Below are positions 15,941 through 26,189 of a stretch of DNA of 64,000 nucleotides, piece by piece. The stretch lies in NCBI GenBank assembly GCA_018674655.1, contig JABGZQ010000042.1, positions 1 through 64,000 of the forward strand. Reading direction: 5' to 3'. Made by a program: the position numbers and the translations under genes. Within the stretch, counting starts at the first letter, position 1; every line of letters starts with the position of its first letter. The notes below the pieces were generated by a model that was not told the origin of the DNA, ran no database searches, and saw only the letters and a program-made list of their open reading frames with translations. Source of the DNA: Fidelibacterota bacterium. GTDB lineage: Bacteria; Fidelibacterota; Marinisomatia; Marinisomatales; TCS55.

Positions 15941-18469
15941 TTAATTTCCAACGATAAAAACAGCATTCCCAAACAATAATTTTCCATTACGCCAGAATGC
16001 TCTGAACAAAGGGTTATCGGCTAAATACACCACGTTACCCCGGCCCATACTTTCAACACCAAACACCATGGATTCCCGAAAATTCTCCTGAGCCTTAATT
16101 CCCACAAATCCGCTGACCAATGCAGTGGAATCATGGGTGACTCCCACATTCCAACCATCGGGTAAAAATGCATAATGATGATTCCGAATTCTTAAGGAAA
16201 AATAATCATCTCCATATCCAAACGCCAGTGGATGGGACGGGTCCATTTCAATTTTTACGATGGAACCGTAGGCATTTTCACTAAGACGGTCCCGCTGTCT
16301 ATCTTTATAGGATTTTAACCGTTCAGTCAATTTCCGATTTTTATTTTTTTCCTCAGATGCTTTCTTTTCATCTTCTGTTGCGAATCTTTTTAATCCGAAT
16401 CCATCCTTATCCACAAATTGGTCCATGGCCGAATCCATCAGAATTAATCGCCCGCCTTTCTTCACCCAGCCGCGCAGTTCATTCACTGTTTCCTTATTTA
16501 CATAACCATGACTGCCTGAGGAAAGAATAATGACATCAAAATCATGTTTGGGAATACGGTTAAAATAGTCACTATCAATGACGGTAATAGGGAACTCAAT
16601 TTGCCGCTCAAAGAAATGCCACACTTCGCCATAACGGTAACTGCTTACACCCTCCCCGGAAACCAATCCAATTTTCGGCGCTTTCACCACCCGCATAGAT
16701 GACGAGCCAAAATCTTTTCCTTTTGTCACAAACCCTGTACTTGCCACTGTCAAATTCCGATGTTTTTCCAAAGCCGCTTTTTGGATAATATGATCAAAAT
16801 TCTTTCCCAGTTTTTCATTCCCTTTTCGCGTAATGACCAACGTACCACTATCAAAAGTTTTACCGTTTAATTCGAAAGGTTCTTCTGTTACCCGAACAAC
16901 TACATCATTTTTAAATAGAACTGATAAAAATTTAACATCCCAAATTCCCTTCCAGGGAAGGATATAGGCATAGGGAACACCTGAAGATTTTTCAGTTTTT
17001 GAGACCAATCGTTTCGCTGTGGACATTTTGACATCACTTTTAACTGCAACCGCATCCAAGCCGTAAACATAGGGTATGGCCCATGCGGTGAGATCATAAG
17101 TCAATGTATCCCTTAAGGTTGTTTGGGGTTCAAACAAAACCTGAACGAGTACGGATTTCGATTGGTTGGCAGAAATAACCAAATCGCCCACATTTATTTT
17201 TACAGAACCGGTTTCCCCCGTTTTATAATTAAATCCTTTATAGGATCGACTGGCACTGGCTGTACCATACTGGATTCCATTTTTATCCAACCAACTCTGG
17301 AGGTCATTCAGTTTATCTATATGATTGGATTTTGAAATAATATACGTGTTGTATTCACCCTTTGGATTATTCTTCCCTTCCGAGAAAAACTTCACAAATT
17401 CGTCTACAATGCGATTGACATTTTGAGACGCTACCTCAACAGTGGACAATCCTGTTGTATAATGATGGGTGATCCGATCCAATAGAGACAGGGTATCTCC
17501 GTCTTCCGTTTCAATCGCAAGGCCGCCGCGACTGTGGCCTGCCTGTTCGTAAGTCATCCCAATGGCACCGTTATATGTGGGATAAGTATCACCGTAACTG
17601 GGGTAAAGAAGATCAAAAACTTCTTTTGTGAAATAGAGCCAATTGTTCTTGTCAAAATACTTGGCGTGATTTTTTCCAATCATGGTTTGGAGTTCCCGCT
17701 GCCAATCCGTGATATATTCATGGTATGGTTCTGCCGCCGGCGCAAAATAATAGGGGCTGTTTATTCCTTGTTCGTGAAAGTCCACATGGATATGGGGCAG
17801 CCACTGGTTATACAATTTGATCCGCGAATCTGATTCCGTTTGCGTCTGCCATGCCCAATCCCGGTTCAGATCAAAATAATAATGATTGGTTCGTCCTCCC
17901 GGCCAAGGTTCCATATGCTCTCTGGATACTGGATCTGCATCGGGCCAGCGGTTTCCGGTCATGCGAAACCAATGGGTATATCTGTCTCGTCCATCAGGAT
18001 TAATACATGGATCAAGGATTACCACGGTATTCTCCAGCCACTTTTGCGTGTCTCGATTGGTTGGGTCTGCCAAAGCGTGAAGTGTTTTCATGGCTGCTTC
18101 CGTGGAATTGGCTTCATTTCCGTGCACATTATAGCTGAGCCAGACAATACCAACCTTTTTCCCCGAAGGCTTTCCTTTCAGCATACCAGCCCGTTTTAGG
18201 TTATCCATGCGAATCTGGTCCAGATTCGCCATATTTTCCGGACTGGAAATAATCGCCACCAACAGGGGACGCTGCTCATATGTTTTTCCGTAATGTTGAA
18301 GGGTTACATTCGAACGGGATGCCACTACATGTTCGACATAAGATACCACTCGATGGTGATAGGTAAATTGATCTCCCAGGTTATAACCCAGAAATTCCCC
18401 GGGTGATTTGAGATCACCTGCAAACAGAATAGAAAAAACGAAGAAAATATTGATTGACGCTTTAGGCAT
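15941..18469 (-). CDS. M14-family zinc carboxypeptidase, secreted
   Basis: 842 residues from the ATG at 18469. This follows an AGGAG site at good spacing, while the GTG two codons upstream is too close to it. A signal peptide covers residues 1-18. The N-terminal catalytic domain has zinc ligands H116 and E119 in NVHGNEA and H232 in HVDFHEQG, the substrate residue Arg in INPDGRDRY, and a likely catalytic Glu in AIETEDGD. The C-terminal ~300 residues contain a glutamine-amidotransferase-like segment (VIILSSGSHGYVN), common in large bacterial M14 proteins. It probably degrades peptides in the periplasm or at the surface. Same strand as the downstream amino-acid enzymes. Confidence 0.9.
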   Translation of the reverse strand: MPKASINIFFVFSILFAGDLKSPGEFLGYNLGDQFTYHHRVVSYVEHVVASRSNVTLQHYGKTYEQRPLLVAIISSPENMANLDQIRMDNLKRAGMLKGKPSGKKVGIVWLSYNVHGNEANSTEAAMKTLHALADPTNRDTQKWLENTVVILDPCINPDGRDRYTHWFRMTGNRWPDADPVSREHMEPWPGGRTNHYYFDLNRDWAWQTQTESDSRIKLYNQWLPHIHVDFHEQGINSPYYFAPAAEPYHEYITDWQRELQTMIGKNHAKYFDKNNWLYFTKEVFDLLYPSYGDTYPTYNGAIGMTYEQAGHSRGGLAIETEDGDTLSLLDRITHHYTTGLSTVEVASQNVNRIVDEFVKFFSEGKNNPKGEYNTYIISKSNHIDKLNDLQSWLDKNGIQYGTASASRSYKGFNYKTGETGSVKINVGDLVISANQSKSVLVQVLFEPQTTLRDTLTYDLTAWAIPYVYGLDAVAVKSDVKMSTAKRLVSKTEKSSGVPYAYILPWKGIWDVKFLSVLFKNDVVVRVTEEPFELNGKTFDSGTLVITRKGNEKLGKNFDHIIQKAALEKHRNLTVASTGFVTKGKDFGSSSMRVVKAPKIGLVSGEGVSSYRYGEVWHFFERQIEFPITVIDSDYFNRIPKHDFDVIILSSGSHGYVNKETVNELRGWVKKGGRLILMDSAMDQFVDKDGFGLKRFATEDEKKASEEKNKNRKLTERLKSYKDRQRDRLSENAYGSIVKIEMDPSHPLAFGYGDDYFSLRIRNHHYAFLPDGWNVGVTHDSTALVSGFVGIKAQENFRESMVFGVESMGRGNVVYLADNPLFRAFWRNGKLLFGNAVFIVGN

Positions 18470-18539
18470 AAACACTCCTGCTTAAATTAAGAGCAGAACT
18501 TAGGGTTAGTTCTTATAAGACAGAAAATAAAATCATGAT

Positions 18540-18572
18540 AAAAAAAAGCCCCTCATCTTTCGATGAAGGGCT
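18540..18572 (-). terminator. Rho-independent terminator after rpmB
   Basis: Reading leftwards, AGCCC pairs with GGGCT around a stem that continues GATGA/TCATC with one mismatch and a 4-base loop, followed by eight T. It sits 39 bases beyond the rpmB stop and separates rpmB from the M14 peptidase gene. Confidence 0.9.
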
Positions 18573-18610
18573 ATAACAAAGGAGGATCTTTCGATCGTAT
18601 AAAAAGTTTT

Positions 18611-18847
18611 TTAGACTTTTTTCCCGTCAGCTCTCATTCGATTCAACACTTTACGAATACCGATTTTATCAATCAGCCGTAAGCCCTGTGTCGATACATT
18701 GAGGGTAATCCAGCGATTTTCATCCGCCAGCCAAAATCTTTTTTTCTGAAGATTAATATCAAACCGACGACGAGACTTATTGTGAGCATGGCTCACATTG
18801 TTCCCGAACATGGGTTTTCTTCCTGTTACATCACATTGTCTACTCAT
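18611..18847 (-). CDS. rpmB: 50S ribosomal protein L28
   Basis: 78 residues with the complete L28 pattern: [21 protein letters not shown], then [16 protein letters not shown] and the C-terminal [14 protein letters not shown]. The length equals the E. coli protein. The Cys and zinc-ribbon-like pairs seen in some L28 forms are not present beyond the single Cys5. It is monocistronic as far as can be seen, with a strong terminator right after it and 145 non-coding bases before it. Confidence 0.97.
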   Translation of the reverse strand: MSRQCDVTGRKPMFGNNVSHAHNKSRRRFDINLQKKRFWLADENRWITLNVSTQGLRLIDKIGIRKVLNRMRADGKKV

Positions 18848-18992
18848 AATTTCCTGAAAACCTGTTTTTATTATCTATTAAAGCCCGCAAATATAATTCA
18901 TTATTTGAGAGACATCAAATATTATAATTGGGGATATTTTGTACTATTATAGGTAGATATTCACAATTAGGACAATCAAGAGGGTTACCACT

Positions 18993-20618
18993 TTATTTCT
19001 TTTTCTCAAACGCCGCTTCCATTAGCACCCATAAATTAGGATCCAAGACAATCTTTTTTGGCTCAGTATCTACTTTAATCGTGAAGGAATTCCTTTTCTT
19101 ATTCACCTGAATCGTTTCAATTACAGGCGTCGTCTCACCCGGTTTATAAATACCAATCTGTAATGGCATATTGAATAAATAGCCATCATTTTGTACCTGG
19201 TCCAATATGATTTTTACCGTACCATTTTTGTATTGCCAACTGCCTGCATATTCTAAGGTACCGCCACCATTGAGCCATTGTTTGAAAAATACAGATAAAT
19301 CCATGCCGGAGGCTTCTTCCATTTCTCGGCGGAAATCATCCGTGGTGGCATTGAGATTTTGATACTTGGCATAATAGGATTGTATCCCTTTCCAAAAATT
19401 GTCAGTACCCATAATGCCACGCAGCATGTGCAAAATCCAACTTCCTTTCTGATAAGTCTGACCCGTGGTAACTTTGGCCATGTCCTTTAAATTGTCATGA
19501 ACTATCGTGTAGTCGGGGTGCTTTTTATAAAATGCGTTTATGCGTTTTTGGCTTGATTTCAAGCCATCAACAAAAGCGTCCCGTCCATATTGGTGTTCGA
19601 TAAAAAGCAAGGTGAAATAGGTGGCAAAACCTTCACTCAGCCAAATATCATCCCAATCATATTCCGTTACTGCATTGCCAAACCACTGATGGGCAATTTC
19701 ATGAATGATAACGTTTCGCCACCGCACAGACCTTTTTCCCGTAACGGATTTATCACCGTAAAATATTGCTGTTGCAGATTCCATGCCGCCGCCCACACTA
19801 TTGGACTGAATATTGGCGAGCTTTTCATAGGCAAATGGACCTACATAATCTGTATAAAATTCTAATACCTGTTTCGTCGGTTCAGCAAAATCATAAAACC
19901 CCGCGTCCCTATCCTGCTCATACACCCAGGTCTGAATTGATTTACCATCAAAGGTATCCACATATTGAACCGCAAAATGAGCGACGCCAAGGACAAAAAG
20001 CCATGGTGCGATGGGTACAGATTGTTTCCAATGGGTCAGCCGTTTACCATTAGGACCATCCGTTTCTTCTATTAATAATCCGTTGGAGATGACCTGATAA
20101 TGGTCCGGAGCCGTGACCACAAATTCGCACATGGATTTATCATAGGGATGGTCAATGAGCGGCAACCAATGCCGGGCTTTATTGGGCCAGTTGTCACTAA
20201 AAAATGTTCGATCACCATATTTATTATCGGCAATTTTAAATCCATCCGCAGGAACTCCTCTGTAAGAAATTGTGTACTGACTGCGCTGATTCACCGATGA
20301 TGGCACCGGCAGTTTAATATACAATTCATCATTTTTATGTTTAAAAGTCAAGGCATCACCATTGAATGTTACCCGGCTGACTTTCATGCCTTTTTCCTTC
20401 TGCACATTTATCAGATCAAGGCGAAGTTCCTTAATTCCTTTTTCCAAGTAACGAACATCCACCTTCGATTCACAAATAATCTCATCGGTTTCGTCGGATA
20501 ATTCAATGTTGAAAATATAGTTTATGGCATCAATCTTTGGATTTTTTGGATAATTGTCTATGGGGGCGGAAATTCCGGCAGAAAAAGTGCCGATGATTAT
20601 GATAAGAATAAATTTCAT
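18993..20618 (-). CDS. M1-family metallopeptidase, secreted
   Basis: 541 residues with a signal peptide (residues 1-17, FSAGISAP). The zinc site HEIAHQWFG (H306, E307, H310) is followed 18 residues later by E329 in WLSEGFATYF. The exopeptidase motif GAMEN appears as GGGMES. The N-terminal part is the beta-sandwich domain of M1 aminopeptidases; the protein ends soon after the catalytic domain (LDPNLWVLMEAAFEKKK), so the long C-terminal helical domain is short or absent. It likely removes N-terminal residues from peptides in the periplasm. A 153-base divergent gap separates it from dusB. Confidence 0.93.
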   Translation of the reverse strand: MKFILIIIIGTFSAGISAPIDNYPKNPKIDAINYIFNIELSDETDEIICESKVDVRYLEKGIKELRLDLINVQKEKGMKVSRVTFNGDALTFKHKNDELYIKLPVPSSVNQRSQYTISYRGVPADGFKIADNKYGDRTFFSDNWPNKARHWLPLIDHPYDKSMCEFVVTAPDHYQVISNGLLIEETDGPNGKRLTHWKQSVPIAPWLFVLGVAHFAVQYVDTFDGKSIQTWVYEQDRDAGFYDFAEPTKQVLEFYTDYVGPFAYEKLANIQSNSVGGGMESATAIFYGDKSVTGKRSVRWRNVIIHEIAHQWFGNAVTEYDWDDIWLSEGFATYFTLLFIEHQYGRDAFVDGLKSSQKRINAFYKKHPDYTIVHDNLKDMAKVTTGQTYQKGSWILHMLRGIMGTDNFWKGIQSYYAKYQNLNATTDDFRREMEEASGMDLSVFFKQWLNGGGTLEYAGSWQYKNGTVKIILDQVQNDGYLFNMPLQIGIYKPGETTPVIETIQVNKKRNSFTIKVDTEPKKIVLDPNLWVLMEAAFEKKK

Positions 20619-20747
20619 ATATTGTCAGCCTTCATTGAATTCATTTATTAAGGGGCAACGACAGATTCCTAAACTTACTGATAAAAATAATTAAAAAGCA
20701 GAAAAAGTGGAAAAATTTGTTTGTTCAATCTGCAATGACTCATTCTT

Positions 20748-20759
20748 TTCAATATTGAA
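20748..20759. promoter_or_regulatory. 12-base perfect palindrome before dusB
   Basis: TTCAATATTGAA lies 12 bases upstream of the dusB start within the 153-base divergent gap 20619-20771. This is a possible operator position for the plus-strand genes. AT-rich palindromes arise by chance easily, so confidence is low. Nothing else distinct is seen in this gap. Confidence 0.25.
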
Positions 20760-20771
20760 TTAAATTTAACC

Positions 20772-21731
20772 ATGCAAATCGGAAGTATAAAAATAGATAT
20801 ACCCATCCTCCTCGCCCCCATGGCGGGCGTAACCGATTATCCTTTTCGGGTTTTATGCAAAGAACAAGGCGCCGGTGTCGTGTATTCTGAATTTGTTTCT
20901 GCTCATGGGATTATTCGTGAGAATATCAAAACATGGCAGATGATTCGATTTACCGATTTTGAACGACCCATTGGTATCCAAATTTTTGGTGATTCACCAG
21001 AAGTCATGGGCAAAGCTGCTCGGATGGTGGTGGATAAATTTTCTCCCGACATTTTAGATATTAATTATGGCTGTCCCGTACCCAAAGTTACCAAACGTGG
21101 GGCTGGTTCTGCCGCCCTTCGAGATCTATGCCTCATGGACGATATCACTACCGCTGTGGTGGAATCGGTATCGGAAGTGCCAGTCACAGTAAAAATGCGT
21201 GCGGGCTGGGATTCAAAGTCAATCGTCGTACCAGAAGTTGGACCCAGATTAGAAAAGATTGGCGTAAAAGCCATTACCCTTCATCCACGTACTACTAAAG
21301 AAAGATATAAAGGATCCGCAAATTGGTCATTAATTAAAGCACTGAAAGAATCCGTTTCCATACCAGTCATTGGAAATGGAGATGTAAAAGAACCCAAAGA
21401 TGTTATACGAATGTTTGAAGAAACGGACTGTGATGGTGTAATGATTGGCCGTAGTGCTTTAGGGAATCCCTGGTTTTTTAAGGAGGCTATTGCCATTTAT
21501 AAAGGAGAGTCATTACCTGTTTCTCCCAATATAAATGAACGAGCAGAGAAATGTTTGAGCCATTTAAATCAGATGGTAGAATTTCATGGTGAACGGGTGG
21601 GTATCAACCTGATGCGAAAACATTATGGTTGGTATATTCGCGGTTTTAATGGTGCCAGTGCCATTCGTAAAGCATTGGTTACGGCTTCTGATAAGGATGA
21701 AATGGTTGATATTTTGGAAACGATTAATTAA
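20772..21731 (+). CDS. dusB: tRNA-dihydrouridine synthase (DusB type)
   Basis: 319 residues, FMN-dependent reduction of uridine to dihydrouridine in tRNA. The start APMAGVTDYPFR, the catalytic cysteine C101 in DINYGCPVPKV, KMRAGWDS, HPRTTKERYKG and GNGDVKEP match the family, and size is close to E. coli DusB (321 aa). The C-terminal RKHYGWYIRGFNGASAIRK belongs to the RNA-binding helical domain. First gene of a plus-strand run; 192 bases with no distinct feature separate it from pruA. Confidence 0.95.
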   Translation: MQIGSIKIDIPILLAPMAGVTDYPFRVLCKEQGAGVVYSEFVSAHGIIRENIKTWQMIRFTDFERPIGIQIFGDSPEVMGKAARMVVDKFSPDILDINYGCPVPKVTKRGAGSAALRDLCLMDDITTAVVESVSEVPVTVKMRAGWDSKSIVVPEVGPRLEKIGVKAITLHPRTTKERYKGSANWSLIKALKESVSIPVIGNGDVKEPKDVIRMFEETDCDGVMIGRSALGNPWFFKEAIAIYKGESLPVSPNINERAEKCLSHLNQMVEFHGERVGINLMRKHYGWYIRGFNGASAIRKALVTASDKDEMVDILETIN

Positions 21732-21923
21732 TAAGCATTTATTAACTTTCGTAATGATTTCATATTTTCAATCACTTTTCCATAATCCATTTCTCATCAC
21801 CCATTTTCCATACCCAACGGAGGTGGGCCAAACATTCCTTTTCCAATCCTTGAATCCTCCCTTTTTCCCCAATAAATTCACAAGCTTTTTTTGATCTTAA
21901 AATTTTAATTAAAGGAGTCAAAT

Positions 21924-23561
21924 ATGCAAAATGCAAAAGCCATTGTTCCAAAGCCCATCAATGAACCGGTATTATCTTATGCACCCGGCACACCGGAGCG
22001 GGCCAGACTCAAATCCAGAATAAAGGAATTAAAATCTCAAGAGATTGAAGTGCCCATCATTATTGGTGGCCAAGAAATTAAAACGGGCGATATGGGTGAA
22101 ATGCGTGTCCCCCATGATCACAGTCATTTACTGGGTCGTTTTCACAAAGCCGGGAAAAAAGAAATAAAAATGGCCATTGAATCGGCCATGGATGCCTGGA
22201 GTTCATGGTCCAAAATGCCATGGGAATCCCGTGCGGCCATCTTTAATAAAATGGCCTCAATTCTTCAGCGCCATGGTGAACAAACTATTAATGCATCCAC
22301 CATACTTTGCCAGAGCAAAAATGCCTACCAGGCGGAGATAGATGCATCCTGCGAAATGATTGATTTTTTGAATTTCAATAGCTGGTATGCCCAACAATTA
22401 TATAGTCAACAACCCACCTATTCTCCAGACGGAATGTGGAATCGTCTTGAACATCGCCCATTGGAAGGATTTGTTTTTGCCGTATCGCCTTTCAACTTTA
22501 CATCTATAGGAGGGAACCTAACGGCTGCACCGGCACTTATGGGCAATGTCGTCTTATGGAAGCCCGCCTCCAGTGCGGTTTACAGTTCACACTTTATGAT
22601 GAATTTATTTCGTGAAGCGGGTGTGCCCGATGGTGTCATCAATTTTATTCCCGGTTCTGGCCGTGATGTGGGTCCAAATGTATTGAAAGATCCAAACCTT
22701 GCAGGTATTCATTTTACAGGGTCTACAGCAGTGTTCCAGGGGATGTGGAAAACGGTTGGGGAAAATATTTCTAATTATAAATCTTACCCAAGAATTGTAG
22801 GAGAAACAGGCGGAAAAGATTTCTGTATTGCTCATGAATCATCCGATGTGGATGCCTTAGCTACAGCCATGGTTCGGGGTGCCTTTGAATATCAAGGACA
22901 AAAATGTTCAGCCCTATCACGAACGTATATTCCAACAACTATCTGGTCGGAACTAAAAGAAAAATACCTCGCCCAAGTTGAAGCAATAAAAATGGGTGAT
23001 CCAGAGGATTTTTCTAACTTTATGAATGCGGTAATCGATCAGTCTGCATTCGACTCGATCACTGCCTATATAGATGGGGCAAAAGAAGCAACCGATGCAG
23101 AAATTATCACCGGTGGTAATTATGATGGTTCAAAGGGATATTTTATTGAGCCCACCACTATTTTGACCGATAATCCTAAATATATCACCATGTGTGAAGA
23201 AATATTTGGTCCGGTTTTAACGATTTATCTTTACGACCCAAAAGATTGGGAAGCGACACTTGAATTGGTGGATTCCACCTCTCCATACGCCCTCACCGGT
23301 TGTGTATGGGGACAAGATCGGGAAGCAGTTAATGAGGCGACAGAAAAACTCACCCACGCCGCCGGGAATTTTTATATCAATGATAAACCCACTGGCGCAG
23401 TGGTCGGTCAGCAACCCTTTGGTGGTAGTCGCGCTTCCGGAACGAATGACAAAGCGGGATCCATGTTCAATCTAATTCGATGGATATCCATGCGAACCAT
23501 TAAAGAAACATTTGATCCTCCCAAAAATTTTACATATCCATTTATGGATGATGATGAATAA
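21924..23561 (+). CDS. pruA: L-glutamate gamma-semialdehyde (1-pyrroline-5-carboxylate) dehydrogenase
   Basis: 545 residues, aldehyde dehydrogenase fold. It oxidises glutamate-5-semialdehyde to glutamate with NAD+, the second step of proline breakdown. Catalytic residues are E294 in GETGGKD and C328 in QGQKCSALSR. The form is the stand-alone enzyme similar to mitochondrial ALDH4A1, not the PutA fusion; no proline dehydrogenase lies in the window. A good AAAGGAGT ribosome site precedes ATG 21924. The C-terminus GQQPFGGSRASGTNDKAGS is typical. It is followed 31 bases later by sucC, linking amino-acid breakdown to the TCA cycle. Confidence 0.95.
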   Translation: MQNAKAIVPKPINEPVLSYAPGTPERARLKSRIKELKSQEIEVPIIIGGQEIKTGDMGEMRVPHDHSHLLGRFHKAGKKEIKMAIESAMDAWSSWSKMPWESRAAIFNKMASILQRHGEQTINASTILCQSKNAYQAEIDASCEMIDFLNFNSWYAQQLYSQQPTYSPDGMWNRLEHRPLEGFVFAVSPFNFTSIGGNLTAAPALMGNVVLWKPASSAVYSSHFMMNLFREAGVPDGVINFIPGSGRDVGPNVLKDPNLAGIHFTGSTAVFQGMWKTVGENISNYKSYPRIVGETGGKDFCIAHESSDVDALATAMVRGAFEYQGQKCSALSRTYIPTTIWSELKEKYLAQVEAIKMGDPEDFSNFMNAVIDQSAFDSITAYIDGAKEATDAEIITGGNYDGSKGYFIEPTTILTDNPKYITMCEEIFGPVLTIYLYDPKDWEATLELVDSTSPYALTGCVWGQDREAVNEATEKLTHAAGNFYINDKPTGAVVGQQPFGGSRASGTNDKAGSMFNLIRWISMRTIKETFDPPKNFTYPFMDDDE

Positions 23562-23592
23562 TAAAATAATCTAACATGTTAGGAATCAACAT

Positions 23593-24771
23593 ATGAAAAT
23601 TCATGAATATCAGGGGAAAAATATATTTAAAAGCTATGGCATCCCTATCCAAGACGGGTATGTCATAGAAGAAATAGAAGATGCATCCAGCACTATAAAA
23701 AAGGTACAAAAGGAATTCAACTCTGATGCAGTGGTGGTCAAGGCACAAATCCATGCCGGTGGCCGAGGAAAAGGTGGCGGTGTCAAATATTCTCCCACTG
23801 CAGAAGAAGCATTAACCAATGCAACCAACATGTTAGGCATGAATCTGGTTACACATCAAACCGGTCCCGAAGGCCAAAAAGTACGTAAAGTATATATCAC
23901 AGAAGCCTTAGATATAAAAAATGAATATTATTGTGCCATCACCCTCGACCGGGCAAAAACCAAAGATGTGTTTATGGTTTCGTCAGAAGGCGGTGTGGAA
24001 ATTGAGAAAGTTGCAGCCGAAACACCTGAAAAAATTATTAAGGTATGGATTGATCCATTGGTGGGTATGAAATCATTCCAAGCCAGAAAACTGGCATTTG
24101 GATTGGGACTTACAGGCACACCATTTAAAACAGCTGTTAAAGTATTTATGAAATTATATGAATGCTATCAAGGAACGGATGCATCTCTCGTTGAAATAAA
24201 TCCACTTATCTTATCAGAAGATGACCGGGTAATTGCATTGGATTCCAAATTTAACTTTGACGATAATGCCATATACCGTCATCCAGATATTTCAGACCTT
24301 CGAGATAAAAATGAAGAAGACCCGACGGAAGTAGAAGCCAGCGAATATGATCTCAATTATATCAAACTGGATGGTAATGTGGGCTGTATGGTGAACGGTG
24401 CCGGTCTCGCAATGGCCACCATGGACATTATTAAACTGGCGGGTGGAGAACCAGCTAACTTTTTAGATGTGGGTGGCGCAGCCAGTGCAGAAAGTGTAAA
24501 AAATGGATTTAAAATCATTCTATCCGATGAGCATGTAAAGGCAATCTTGATCAATATTTTCGGTGGAATCGTTCGGTGTGATCGCGTGGCCAATGGTGTC
24601 ATTCAAGCGGTTAAGGAATTGGGATTAAAAGTACCGGTTGTTGTCAGATTAGAGGGAACAAATGCCGAAGAAGCCAAAACAATTCTATCGGAATCAGGAT
24701 TGGCTATTATTCCGGCAAATGATATGAAAGATGCTGCTCAAAAAGTTGTTAGTGCAGCATTGAAAGATTAG
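23593..24771 (+). CDS. sucC: Succinyl-CoA ligase (ADP/GDP-forming), beta subunit
   Basis: 392 residues. ATP-grasp N-terminal domain ([33 protein letters not shown]) and C-terminal CoA-ligase domain with FLDVGGAAS and [10 protein letters not shown]. Catalyses succinyl-CoA + NDP + Pi to succinate + CoA + NTP together with SucD. It is followed by sucD after 12 bases and then ndk, a logical grouping since NDK equalises ATP and GTP. Length matches E. coli SucC (388 aa). Confidence 0.97.
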   Translation: MKIHEYQGKNIFKSYGIPIQDGYVIEEIEDASSTIKKVQKEFNSDAVVVKAQIHAGGRGKGGGVKYSPTAEEALTNATNMLGMNLVTHQTGPEGQKVRKVYITEALDIKNEYYCAITLDRAKTKDVFMVSSEGGVEIEKVAAETPEKIIKVWIDPLVGMKSFQARKLAFGLGLTGTPFKTAVKVFMKLYECYQGTDASLVEINPLILSEDDRVIALDSKFNFDDNAIYRHPDISDLRDKNEEDPTEVEASEYDLNYIKLDGNVGCMVNGAGLAMATMDIIKLAGGEPANFLDVGGAASAESVKNGFKIILSDEHVKAILINIFGGIVRCDRVANGVIQAVKELGLKVPVVVRLEGTNAEEAKTILSESGLAIIPANDMKDAAQKVVSAALKD

Positions 24772-24783
24772 GGAATATATATT

Positions 24784-25662
24784 ATGTCTATATTAGTAAA
24801 TAAAAATTCACGTGTGGCAGTACAAGGAATTACGGGCTCAGAAGGAACGTTTCATGCCACACAAATGCTTGAATATGGCACCAATGTGGTGGCTGGCGTC
24901 ACCCCGGGCAAAGGTGGACAAACAGTATTAAATGGGAAAGTACCTGTTTTTAACTCGGTTGAAGAAGCCAGAATTGAGACAAACGCCAATGTTTCAATCA
25001 TTTTTGTGCCACCGCCCTTCGCAGCAGAAGCCATCATTGAAGCTTCCGAAGCCGGGATCGAATTGGTTGTTTGTATTACGGAAGGTGTTCCCGTTCAGGA
25101 TATGGTAAAAGCCAAACGTATAATTGACCAAAATAATACGCGATTGGTTGGACCTAACTGCCCCGGTATCATCACCGTTGATGAATGTAAGTTGGGTATT
25201 ATGCCTGGCTTTATTTGTCAAAAAGGAAATATCGGCGTCGTATCTAAATCTGGTACATTAACTTACGAGGCAATTGGACAATTGGTTAATGTAGGGTTAG
25301 GCCAAACAACCGCAATCGGTATTGGGGGAGATCCCATTATTGGCACCACAATGATTGATGTGTTCGCACTATTTGAAAATGACCCTGATACTGCAGGGGT
25401 GGTGATGATTGGCGAGATTGGCGGTCAAATGGAAAACGAAGCTGCGCGATGGGCTAAAGAAAATATGACCAAACCCATCGTTGGCTTTATTGCCGGTCAA
25501 ACCGCGCCTCCTGGCCGTCGAATGGGCCATGCCGGTGCCATTGTTTCGGGTGGGGATGATACGGCAGAAGCAAAAATGCGAATATTAACCGAAAATGGTA
25601 TCGCAGTTTGCGAATCTGTGGCGGATATTGGTGAAAAAATGAATAAAGCTTTAAACAATTAA
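24784..25662 (+). CDS. sucD: Succinyl-CoA ligase, alpha subunit
   Basis: 292 residues. The N-terminal CoA-binding Rossmann domain begins [17 protein letters not shown]. The phospho-histidine is H249 in [20 protein letters not shown] and the KSGTLTYEA loop are also conserved. It forms the catalytic heterodimer or heterotetramer with SucC. Length matches the family (E. coli 289 aa). Spaced 13 bases from ndk. Confidence 0.97.
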   Translation: MSILVNKNSRVAVQGITGSEGTFHATQMLEYGTNVVAGVTPGKGGQTVLNGKVPVFNSVEEARIETNANVSIIFVPPPFAAEAIIEASEAGIELVVCITEGVPVQDMVKAKRIIDQNNTRLVGPNCPGIITVDECKLGIMPGFICQKGNIGVVSKSGTLTYEAIGQLVNVGLGQTTAIGIGGDPIIGTTMIDVFALFENDPDTAGVVMIGEIGGQMENEAARWAKENMTKPIVGFIAGQTAPPGRRMGHAGAIVSGGDDTAEAKMRILTENGIAVCESVADIGEKMNKALNN

Positions 25663-25675
25663 GGGATACAATAGA

Positions 25676-26101
25676 ATGAATAATCGAACATTTGCCATGA
25701 TTAAACCGGATGCGGTACGCAATGGACATATGGGTAAAATTCTGGATCGAATCATTGATGCGGAATTCAATATTTTAGGTGCGAAATTGATTCGGATGAC
25801 AAAAGCACAGGCTGAAGGTTTTTATGCCGTCCATTCCGAACGACCGTTTTTCCAAGAACTCACTGCGTTTATGTCATCGGGAAAAACCATGGTCATTGCC
25901 CTGGAGAAAAATGATGCTGTCTCTGCATGGCGCGACACCATTGGTGCAACCAATCCAGAAGAAGCGGCTGAAGGTACAATTCGTAAAGATTTTGCCACTT
26001 CATTAGGTGAGAATGCAGTTCATGGTGCTGATAGCGACGAAAATGCCACTATCGAGATTGGCTTCTTTTTCACGAATAGCGAATTAATTTCGAATCAATA
26101 G
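25676..26101 (+). CDS. ndk: Nucleoside diphosphate kinase
   Basis: 141 residues with the complete NDK core: [18 protein letters not shown], the kpn-loop region [15 protein letters not shown], and the phosphorylated histidine H116 in [13 protein letters not shown]. Transfers the gamma phosphate between NTPs and NDPs. Adjacent to sucCD and probably co-transcribed, so GTP made by succinyl-CoA ligase, if the enzyme is GDP-specific, could be converted to ATP. Confidence 0.97.
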   Translation: MNNRTFAMIKPDAVRNGHMGKILDRIIDAEFNILGAKLIRMTKAQAEGFYAVHSERPFFQELTAFMSSGKTMVIALEKNDAVSAWRDTIGATNPEEAAEGTIRKDFATSLGENAVHGADSDENATIEIGFFFTNSELISNQ

Positions 26102-26189
26102 CGCTTTTTGAAAAACCTCCAGTAATGGTTGCATTTTCCATCCCGCTCCTTCAAATTCCAAGACAGGCATTGACCCTTCCATTAACATA

